Assembly: GCA_902588335.1 (NCBI GenBank)
Contig: CACIOV010000013.1
Span: 1-17,350, forward strand
From: an uncultured Pelagibacteraceae bacterium
GTDB taxonomy: Bacteria > Pseudomonadota > Alphaproteobacteria > Pelagibacterales > Pelagibacteraceae
Direction of reading: 5' to 3'
Length of the DNA stretch: 17,350 bases
Shown: positions 1 to 5,203 of the stretch, piece after piece
Layout of the letters: the number at the start of each line of letters is the position of its first letter
How positions within the stretch are numbered: position 1 is the first letter of the stretch
The notes under the pieces: model-generated
The model's input: the letters and a program-made list of their open reading frames with translations, nothing else
Databases searched by the model: none
What the model was told of the DNA's origin: nothing
Made by a program: the position numbers and the translations under genes

Positions 1-805
1 CGATTTAGTAGTAGTTGCTGTAGTATCTAAAGGAATTGAATGGGCTTCAGTAGAATTAAGCAGAGTGATAAAAAATAATGTTCCTATTTTAATACTTACT
101 AAAGGTTTATCTATTTATAATAATAATTATGAAATTTTGGCACATAAAATGGAAAGATTGTTTAAAAAAAATGGAATCAACGAAACAAATATTTCAGCAG
201 CGGGAGGTCCTTGTTTAGCTAAAGAGCTAGCTAACAAAGCACACACTTCAGTTGTTTTTGCTAACAAAGATATTAAGGTAGCGGAAAAAATTTCTAAATT
301 AGTTTCAACAGACTATTACCATGTGTCCACATCTAATGATGTAATTGGTGTGGAAACTTGTGCTGCGATCAAGAATATTTTTTCAATGGCTGTAGGTGCT
401 TCACAGGGTTTATGTGCTTCTACCAAATCAAAGGAAAAAAATTATTTAAATACAGCCGCTGCTCTCATTCAAGAATCTATATATGAAATGATTACTTTTG
501 TAGAAAAATTAAAAGGAAAAAAAGAAACAGTTATAGGGCTTGCCGGAATTGGAGATTTATATGTAAGTGCTGATGGAGGAAGAAATAGTAAGATGGGAGA
601 ATATTTAGGTCAGGGAATGACATTTAATGAAGCAAAAAAGACAAAAATGTCTAACGTTACCGTTGAAGGAGCAGACCTTGCATTAGAAATTGGAGAAAAA
701 ATAAAAAAAGATTTTGATAGTAAAACGCTCCCTCTAATGATCAGCATGATTGATACAATCTGTGAAGAAAAACCTTTAAAAGTTGATTGGAAAAATTTTA
801 AATAA
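1..805 (+). CDS. gpsA: Glycerol-3-phosphate dehydrogenase [NAD(P)+], GpsA-like (5' end outside window)
   Basis: The reading frame is already open at base 2 and runs to TAA at 803-805, so the N-terminal Rossmann nucleotide-binding loop lies upstream of the window; the GTG at 65 is internal. Visible family landmarks are TKGL (the SKG[IL] region), AGGPCLAKELA (usual form SGPSFAKE), GVETCAAIKN with the conserved catalytic-type lysine, GIGDLYVSADGGRNSKMG with the conserved Arg-Asn pair, and EYLGQG followed by VEGADLALEIG. The enzyme interconverts glycerol-3-phosphate and dihydroxyacetone phosphate in the cytoplasm. It is divergent from textbook GpsA, for example ETCAAIKN in place of ELGGALKN. It sits 5 nt before glycerol kinase, so it may work in glycerol use rather than only in phospholipid synthesis; that direction is inference. 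The family assignment is firm, the physiological role is not. Confidence 0.88.
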   Translation, partial: DLVVVAVVSKGIEWASVELSRVIKNNVPILILTKGLSIYNNNYEILAHKMERLFKKNGINETNISAAGGPCLAKELANKAHTSVVFANKDIKVAEKISKLVSTDYYHVSTSNDVIGVETCAAIKNIFSMAVGASQGLCASTKSKEKNYLNTAAALIQESIYEMITFVEKLKGKKETVIGLAGIGDLYVSADGGRNSKMGEYLGQGMTFNEAKKTKMSNVTVEGADLALEIGEKIKKDFDSKTLPLMISMIDTICEEKPLKVDWKNFK

Positions 806-810
806 ATACT

Positions 811-2301
811 TTGAAAACTAAAAAGAAATTTATTGTAGCAATAGATCAAGGCACGACATCTTCAAGAGCCATTTTATTTAATACAAAAGGAAAATCGTTA
901 TTTAAATCTCAATTAGAATTTAAACAGTACTTTCCCAAAAATGGATGGGTTGAACACAATCCTGAAGAAATATGGAATAAAACAAAAAAAGTTCTGGTTG
1001 ATGTAATTAAAAAAAGTAAAAAACTTAATGGTGATATACTAACGATAGGTATTACAAACCAAAGAGAAACAACTATTTTATGGGATAAAGTCTCAGGAAA
1101 ACCAGTTTATAACGCGATAGTTTGGCAAGACAGAAGAACAGAAGATTTTTGCAAAAAATTCAGAACTAATAAGAGAGAGCATCTCATTAATAGAAAAACA
1201 GGCTTACTAATTGATCCTTATTTTTCAGGAACCAAAATTAAATGGATAATTCAAAATATTTCTAAGGCAAAAAAACTTTTAAAAAGAAAACAATTACTTT
1301 TTGGTACCATTGACACTTTCTTGCTATGGAGACTTACTAAAGGAAAAATACATGCAACAGATGCAACAAATGCATCAAGAACCATGTTATATAATATCAA
1401 TACAAATAAATGGGATAATCAAATACTGAAAAGTCTAAAAATTCCTTCTCATATACTTCCAGTCATTAAAAATTCTTCTGACAACTTCGGAAGGACTCAC
1501 AAATCTATTACTGAAAAATCTTATCCAATTACTGGTGTAGTGGGGGATCAACAAGCTGCTACCATTGGACAATGTTGTTTTGAAAAAGGTTCAGTCAAAA
1601 GCACATATGGAACAGGCGCTTTTGTATTAATGAATACGGGTCAAAAGAAAATATATTCAAAAAACAAGTTGCTAACGACTATTTGTTATAGATTAAAAGG
1701 CAAATCCACTTATGCTTTAGAAGGTTCAATATTTATTGCTGGAGCAGGTGTTCAATGGGCAAGAGATAAAATGAAATTAATTAAAAAGGCCAGTGAAACA
1801 GAAAAAGTTACAAAATCGCTTAAAAGTAATAGTGGGGTATATTTGGTTCCTGCCTTTGTAGGATTAGGTGCACCATACTGGGATTCTAAAGCAAGAGGGG
1901 TTTTATCTGGATTAACCAGAAATACAGGACCTAAGGAAATTATAAGAGCCATTATCGAGTCTACGGCATATCAAAGTCATGATCTATTCAATGCAATGAG
2001 AAAAGATGGTTTAAAACCAAAAATTATTAAAGTAGATGGGGGAATGGTAAAAAATAATTGGTTTTCACAATTTTTATCAGATGTATTAAATATAAAAGTT
2101 TATCGATCTCAAATTGATGAAACTACAGCATTGGGTGCAGCTTTTATGGCAGGATTACAAATAGGTGTGTTTAAATCATTGAGTGATATTACAAAAATGT
2201 GGAAATTGAACAGAAAGTTTATTCCAAAAATAAAAAAATCTGAAAGATTAAATATCCTTAAAGGATGGTCTCAAGCTATGAGAAGAACCTTAGTTCAATA
2301 A
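811..2301 (+). CDS. glpK: Glycerol kinase (FGGY family)
   Basis: Phosphorylates glycerol to sn-glycerol-3-phosphate with ATP. It has 496 residues against 502 in E. coli. Landmarks: the phosphate loop AIDQGTTSSR (10-19), TNQRET with R85/E86, W105 in VWQDRRT, Y137 in DPYFSGTK, catalytic-base D246 in GDQQAA, ATP-side GTGAF (267-271), GAPYWDSKARG (353-363) and DGGMVKNN (409-416). The start is TTG at 811, because no ATG or GTG lies between the upstream stop and the phosphate loop. It follows gpsA by 5 nt, so the two are probably co-transcribed. The fructose-1,6-bisphosphate loop of the E. coli enzyme (GGTR, residues 233-236) aligns with TEKS (234-237), so the key Gly and Arg are missing; the C-terminal enzyme IIA-Glc contact region is also not conserved. 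Classical allosteric control is therefore probably absent. It ends 4 nt from the convergent PiT-like gene. Confidence 0.95.
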   Translation: MKTKKKFIVAIDQGTTSSRAILFNTKGKSLFKSQLEFKQYFPKNGWVEHNPEEIWNKTKKVLVDVIKKSKKLNGDILTIGITNQRETTILWDKVSGKPVYNAIVWQDRRTEDFCKKFRTNKREHLINRKTGLLIDPYFSGTKIKWIIQNISKAKKLLKRKQLLFGTIDTFLLWRLTKGKIHATDATNASRTMLYNINTNKWDNQILKSLKIPSHILPVIKNSSDNFGRTHKSITEKSYPITGVVGDQQAATIGQCCFEKGSVKSTYGTGAFVLMNTGQKKIYSKNKLLTTICYRLKGKSTYALEGSIFIAGAGVQWARDKMKLIKKASETEKVTKSLKSNSGVYLVPAFVGLGAPYWDSKARGVLSGLTRNTGPKEIIRAIIESTAYQSHDLFNAMRKDGLKPKIIKVDGGMVKNNWFSQFLSDVLNIKVYRSQIDETTALGAAFMAGLQIGVFKSLSDITKMWKLNRKFIPKIKKSERLNILKGWSQAMRRTLVQ

Positions 2302-2305
2302 CGAT

Positions 2306-3277
2306 TTATAAACCAAATCCTGTAGGAATAATTATATAGTGAATAGCTAATACAATACCAACCGAAATACTTAATCCAAAAACCATTTTAATAAAGTCTT
2401 TACCAATTAATGGAAACACGTATTTAAATTTGTATTCTTTATTCATCGTAGAAATTGCAAGCTCTCTCCCGCATAACAATCCTACAAAAACCCATGTTGT
2501 TGACATTGGTAGATCGTTTAATTCTTTAAAGTAATAAAGGACCGCAGCATAAATGGTATTAATAATAGTTGCTGATCGCGCATATCTAGTTCCAGTTTTC
2601 TCCAAAACTACTGTTTGGATCCGTCCACCCTGTATGTAGAAAATATAAAAAAGAAGAATTGTAAAATAAGTTACAACGATTAATAATAATGTAAGATCAA
2701 GTTGTCTTGGAAGATATACTGCAATATTTGCAACATCATGAGAAAGCCAAGCTGCCCATAAATAGGCTGAACTTACCCAAACCGCATTTCGCCAAAAAGA
2801 AATTTTCCAGCCAGTGGTAATTTCATCAAATTTTTCATTAATAAATTTAGAAATAACAACCCAGCAAACATAAGCAGCAACTGCAGCAAGACCATAACCC
2901 ACAACACTCTTTAAAAGCATTTTTTCTAAAACAACCGTTGAAGCAAACGCTGAAAGAACTAAGAAAGTAGTTGATACTGGTATTCCAATTCTTGTTAGCA
3001 ATAATAATATTCCAGGTGCTACAGCGTGATACCATTGAATTTCTTGGTAAGGAATTCTTGTTAATCTTCCAAACGAAATATCTCCATCATAAGCCCACCA
3101 GCCATAAATCAATACAACAGCCATCATAAAAGATGCAGAGCCGGCCAACGTATACCATTTAAACCACTTCTTTTTTGAAGCAATAAAAGTACCTAGTGTT
3201 TGAATTGAGTCGTTAGCAATTACAGACCATCCCGCTAAGCCGAAGCCAACAATTGTGTATAATAAGGTAAGTTCCAT
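2306..3277 (-). CDS. PiT-like (inorganic phosphate or metal-phosphate transporter type) membrane protein
   Basis: A 323-residue, strongly hydrophobic protein with roughly eight to ten predicted membrane segments. Two pairs of motifs mark an internal duplication like that of the PiT/PHO-4 family. The first half has ANDSIQTLGT (21-30) and PVSTT (100-104); the second half has SHDVANIAVYLP (179-190) and PMSTT (257-261). In PiT carriers the Asp-containing and P-x-STT elements line the substrate path and drive Na+ or H+ coupled uptake of phosphate, in PitA as neutral metal-phosphate. This copy is shorter than usual (about 400-500 residues) and divergent. It stands alone on the minus strand, head to head with zur across 168 bp and tail to tail with glpK. 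Possible substrates are phosphate, a zinc-phosphate complex or another oxyanion; the sequence does not decide. Family membership is likely, substrate unknown. Confidence 0.68.
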   Translation of the reverse strand: MELTLLYTIVGFGLAGWSVIANDSIQTLGTFIASKKKWFKWYTLAGSASFMMAVVLIYGWWAYDGDISFGRLTRIPYQEIQWYHAVAPGILLLLTRIGIPVSTTFLVLSAFASTVVLEKMLLKSVVGYGLAAVAAYVCWVVISKFINEKFDEITTGWKISFWRNAVWVSSAYLWAAWLSHDVANIAVYLPRQLDLTLLLIVVTYFTILLFYIFYIQGGRIQTVVLEKTGTRYARSATIINTIYAAVLYYFKELNDLPMSTTWVFVGLLCGRELAISTMNKEYKFKYVFPLIGKDFIKMVFGLSISVGIVLAIHYIIIPTGFGL

Positions 3278-3305
3278 ATTTTGAATACAAGCTCTTTGTA
3301 AACTT

Positions 3306-3334
3306 TTTATAAGGTTAGTCTAGATATATATAAA
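3306..3334 (-). promoter_or_regulatory. Possible promoter of the PiT-like gene
   Basis: On the minus strand, TTTATA (complement of 3329-3334) and TATAAA (complement of 3306-3311) are separated by 17 bp. Transcription would begin near 3298, giving a leader of about 20 nt. The -35 match is weak and AT-rich sequence yields such hits by chance. Confidence 0.3.
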
Positions 3335-3363
3335 GCTATTTTTAGAATCGTTAGGGGGTAGGG

Positions 3364-3400
3364 TTCAACTTATTTTCATTTATTAGTAAGTCAAGTTGAA
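3364..3400. repeat. Inverted repeat in the PiT-like/zur intergenic region
   Basis: TTCAACTT (3364-3371) and AAGTTGAA (3393-3400) are perfect 8-bp arms separated by 21 nt. The left arm directly follows a G-rich tract, GGGGGTAGGG (3354-3363), unusual in such AT-rich DNA. It lies between the two divergent genes and just upstream of the zur -35 box, so it may be a protein-binding site for one of the two promoters. There is no T-run after it to support a terminator. Confidence 0.4.
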
Positions 3401-3410
3401 TTTAAATTAT

Positions 3411-3438
3411 TTGACATTTAAATGTGTGATGTTATAAC
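3411..3438 (+). promoter_or_regulatory. Sigma-70-type extended -10 promoter of zur
   Basis: A perfect -35 TTGACA (3411-3416) is followed after 16 bp by TATAAC (3433-3438), five of six bases of the -10 consensus. TG at 3430-3431 makes it an extended -10 (TGnTATAAC). A start site 6-8 nt after the -10 falls at 3444-3446, on or next to the zur ATG, so the message would have practically no leader. The -10 lies inside the palindrome 3429-3445. Confidence 0.65.
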
Positions 3439-3445
3439 ATAACAT
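3429..3445. promoter_or_regulatory. Probable Zur operator (7-3-7 palindrome) overlapping the zur -10
   Basis: The 17 bases ATGTTATAACATAACAT form a perfect inverted repeat: ATGTTAT, spacer AAC, ATAACAT. Half-site centres are 10 bp apart, one helical turn, as expected for a Fur-family dimer. The sequence resembles TGTTATA-type Zur boxes known from other proteobacteria (recalled, not searched). It covers the -10 element and ends at the base before the zur start codon, so a bound dimer would block RNA polymerase: classical autorepression. Confidence 0.65.
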
Positions 3446-3835
3446 ATGAAAATGATTAAATGTAAGCTTAAGAACGATCAACAAGTTTTAGGTGTATTAA
3501 AGAAAAATTCTAAGGGTATGTCAGCGTATGATGTTTTAAAGGAATTGCAAAAGTACAAAAACATTAAACCAATGACAATTTACCGTTCATTAAAGAATTT
3601 ACAAAAACTTGGGGTTGTACATAAGTCTAATCAAAGCAAAAGTTATTTTCTTTGTCATAGTGATGCAAAAGAAAAACATAATCCGGCATTAGCTATTTGC
3701 AAAAAATGTGAAAAAACTGAGGAAATTAATCCAAGTATTTTTTCTAAAATATTTAGCAATTTAAAGACTAAAGAAAAATATGACTTTTCAAATTTTGAAC
3801 TTGAAATATCAACTTTATGTAGGAGATGTATCTAA
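3446..3835 (+). CDS. zur: Zinc uptake regulator Zur (Fur family)
   Basis: A 129-residue Fur-family repressor. The N-terminal winged helix includes MTIYRSLKNLQKLGVV (43-58), whose TIYRSL is the usual recognition-helix signature. The metal ligands fit E. coli Zur at a constant offset of 18: H59, C70, H78 and E93 match the sensing site H77/C88/H96/E111, and C85/C88 plus C125/C128 match the structural site C103/C106 and C143/C146 (E. coli numbering recalled). This separates it well from Fur, Mur or PerR. When zinc is plentiful such a protein represses uptake genes. ATG 3446 directly follows the operator and has no Shine-Dalgarno sequence; ATG 3452 is an alternative start. Its stop overlaps the next start (TAATG), so Zur and the downstream membrane protein are translationally coupled. 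Confidence 0.88.
   Translation: MKMIKCKLKNDQQVLGVLKKNSKGMSAYDVLKELQKYKNIKPMTIYRSLKNLQKLGVVHKSNQSKSYFLCHSDAKEKHNPALAICKKCEKTEEINPSIFSKIFSNLKTKEKYDFSNFELEISTLCRRCI
3821..3825 (+). promoter_or_regulatory. Shine-Dalgarno deciding the start of the Zur-coupled membrane protein
   Basis: AGGAG lies 9 nt before ATG 3835. The in-frame ATG at 3826 directly abuts AGGAG, too close for a ribosome, and would add MYL before a normal signal peptide. The start is therefore placed at 3835. Confidence 0.75.
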
Positions 3836-4299
3836 TGAAAAAAATAACTTTTTTAACTGTAATCATGTCTATTTTTAGCGTCACTTATGTTCACGCTGCA
3901 GAAGGACACTCACATGAACTACCAGAATTTCTTCATTTTATGGAAGAATTAATAGAAGAACATAGCATATTAAGAGGCTTTGTTTTTGGTGTCATACATA
4001 CAACAATACCACTAGTCGGCTTTTATACGGGTTGGAGTATAAACCGTTTATTAAAAATAATATCTAATGGCGCAATTGCCGGAATAATTGGAATTGTTAT
4101 AGCTCATGTTATTGCAGATTTTATAGCAGCTTTAGCAGATCCTGATTTAAAAAGCGCAGCTTATGGAATCGTTCTTGGTGGGTTAGTACCTTTATTAGCT
4201 GTACCGTTTTTAGAAAAATATGTTACTAAAAGCAGATATCATACAGTAGTAGGGGATCACGAAGATCTTAAAAAAGATCTAAAGAAAAAACATAAATAA
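3835..4299 (+). CDS. Zur-coupled His-containing three-helix membrane protein, unknown family
   Basis: A 154-residue protein that I do not recognise. Residues 1-22 look like a signal peptide (KK, hydrophobic stretch, then VHAA) with cleavage near 21-22. The mature N-terminus carries a His/Glu-rich segment: AEGHSHELP, H34, EELIEEH (H43). Three hydrophobic segments follow at about 47-68, 77-100 and 107-127, with H55 and H91/D95 (AHVIADF) inside or beside the membrane. The tail is lysine-rich with H136, H142 and H153. The start is shared with the zur stop (TAATG), so both are made from one message under the presumed Zur operator. This arrangement and the histidines suggest zinc binding, sensing or transport at the inner membrane; that is inference. 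It is too short for a ZIP or ZnuB permease. It ends 5 nt before a convergent gene. Confidence 0.75.
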   Translation: MKKITFLTVIMSIFSVTYVHAAEGHSHELPEFLHFMEELIEEHSILRGFVFGVIHTTIPLVGFYTGWSINRLLKIISNGAIAGIIGIVIAHVIADFIAALADPDLKSAAYGIVLGGLVPLLAVPFLEKYVTKSRYHTVVGDHEDLKKDLKKKHK

Positions 4300-4304
4300 A
4301 AATA

Positions 4305-4598
4305 CTAGAAACAGTTTCTACTATTAAATCCAGAAATTATTCCTTTATTATTTATTGTAAACTTTCTTATACATTTAATTTTATATTTTTGGGTTGTAAA
4401 AACCAAGACTTTACTTTCCCCCATATGAACTACATCATCTGGTTTTCCAAATTCTTCTATTAATACTATTTGTTGTTTTCCTAATAATCTATTTAAATTT
4501 TTTTCTTCTTCTTTTGACAATGTATCAATTTTACGTTCTATGGTTTTGCATGAGGAAAGCAAAAATATTAATAGAAATATTAAATAAAATTTTTTCAT
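4305..4598 (-). CDS. Small BamE/SmpA-like lipoprotein
   Basis: A 97-residue protein with a lipoprotein signal: KK, a hydrophobic core and lipobox LSSC with C17 as the lipidated cysteine. The mature part has LGKQQIVLIEEFGKPDDVV followed by a beta-strand-rich remainder (VLVFTTQKYKIKCIRKFTI). That pattern, a short helix, a G-x-P turn and then strands, resembles the BamE/SmpA fold of outer-membrane assembly lipoproteins, but the similarity is structural impression rather than clear homology. Two further cysteines (C76 and C96) could form a disulfide in the periplasm. It follows grxD by 23 nt on the same strand and is the last gene of the sfsA-to-grxD string. It lacks a clear Shine-Dalgarno sequence. 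Existence is well supported by the signal sequence; function is open. Confidence 0.72.
   Translation of the reverse strand: MKKFYLIFLLIFLLSSCKTIERKIDTLSKEEEKNLNRLLGKQQIVLIEEFGKPDDVVHMGESKVLVFTTQKYKIKCIRKFTINNKGIISGFNSRNCF
4306..4320. repeat. Short palindrome between convergent gene ends
   Basis: TAGAAACAGTTTCTA is a perfect inverted repeat (7-bp arms, 1-nt centre) covering the stop codon of the small lipoprotein and lying 7 nt after the stop of the Zur-coupled gene. As RNA it could fold with a three-base loop and might serve as a weak bidirectional terminator, but no U-tract follows on either strand. Confidence 0.3.
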
Positions 4599-4621
4599 CT
4601 TAACAATAATTAAGTAGATTA

Positions 4622-4957
4622 TTATTTATTTTTGTGAGTAATATTTTTCTCTTTAAGTTTTTTTTGTAATTCGTTTTTTTCAAACATTTCTTTCACAATA
4701 TCGCAACCACCTATAAATTCACCTTTTATATATAGTTGTGGTATAGTAGGCCAATCGCTGAAGGCTTTAATTCCTTCTCTAATTTCCAAATCTTCTAGTA
4801 CGTTAATTCCTTTAAAATTTACCTCTAAATGTTTTAGTACATTAGATACAGCCAATGAAAATCCACATTGTGGAACCTCAGGAGTCCCTTTCATAAACAA
4901 GCATACTTCATTATTACTTACTAAATTGTTTATTCTTTCTTTAATGTTTTCATTCAT
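4622..4957 (-). CDS. grxD: Monothiol glutaredoxin (CGFS type, Grx4/Grx5)
   Basis: A 111-residue single-domain monothiol glutaredoxin. Landmarks are K23 in FMKGTP, the active-site CGFS with C31, the glutathione-binding WPTIPQLY (69-76) and GGCD (83-86). CGFS glutaredoxins carry a bridging [2Fe-2S] cluster with glutathione and deliver it to target proteins or exchange it with BolA partners, rather than acting as reductases. The bolA gene lies 3 nt upstream on the same strand, matching the known physical and functional partnership. It is part of the purine operon string, so its expression is probably tied to purL transcription. Confidence 0.95.
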   Translation of the reverse strand: MNENIKERINNLVSNNEVCLFMKGTPEVPQCGFSLAVSNVLKHLEVNFKGINVLEDLEIREGIKAFSDWPTIPQLYIKGEFIGGCDIVKEMFEKNELQKKLKEKNITHKNK

Positions 4958-4960
4958 AAA

Positions 4961-5191
4961 TTAGATTTCTACTGTATTTAAAGCCAGAGCATGCAACTCA
5001 TTGCCCATTTTACCTTTTAATGCTTTATATACAAGCTTATGTTGTTCTATTTTACTTTTACCAGTAAAAATTTTGGACTTAATAGTCGCAGAATAGTGAT
5101 TATTATCACCTGCTAAATCTACAATAGTAATTTCTGCATCAGGCATAGCTTCCATAATTAAATTTTTTATTTCTTCAGCTTTAAGAGTCAT
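4961..5191 (-). CDS. bolA: BolA family protein
   Basis: A 76-residue BolA-fold protein. The family signature is visible as FTGKSKIEQHKLVY (42-55; F-x-G-x-S then H51), and the conserved C-terminal histidine is H67 in ELHALAL. In BolA proteins that histidine helps to coordinate a [2Fe-2S] cluster shared with a CGFS glutaredoxin, whose gene follows after 3 nt. The short length and lack of an N-terminal extension place it nearer the IbaG/BolA2 type than E. coli BolA (105 residues). Likely role: iron-sulfur trafficking or iron sensing in the cytoplasm. It begins 12 nt after purL. Confidence 0.92.
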   Translation of the reverse strand: MTLKAEEIKNLIMEAMPDAEITIVDLAGDNNHYSATIKSKIFTGKSKIEQHKLVYKALKGKMGNELHALALNTVEI

Positions 5192-5203
5192 GATTAGTCA
5201 TAT

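Noticed and set aside
2847..3035. 62-residue Cys-rich minus-strand open frame
   Set aside because: It is an alternative frame inside the PiT-like gene, and its cysteines come from out-of-frame Ala/Val codons.
3826..3834. Upstream ATG for the Zur-coupled membrane protein
   Set aside because: It directly abuts the AGGAG ribosome site; ATG 3835 has the right 9-nt spacing and gives a clean signal peptide.
4263..4280. Inverted repeat AGATCTT/AAGATCT near the end of the Zur-coupled gene
   Set aside because: It arises from the coding of repeated Asp-Leu-Lys codons, lies before the stop and has no following T-run, so a terminator is not supported.
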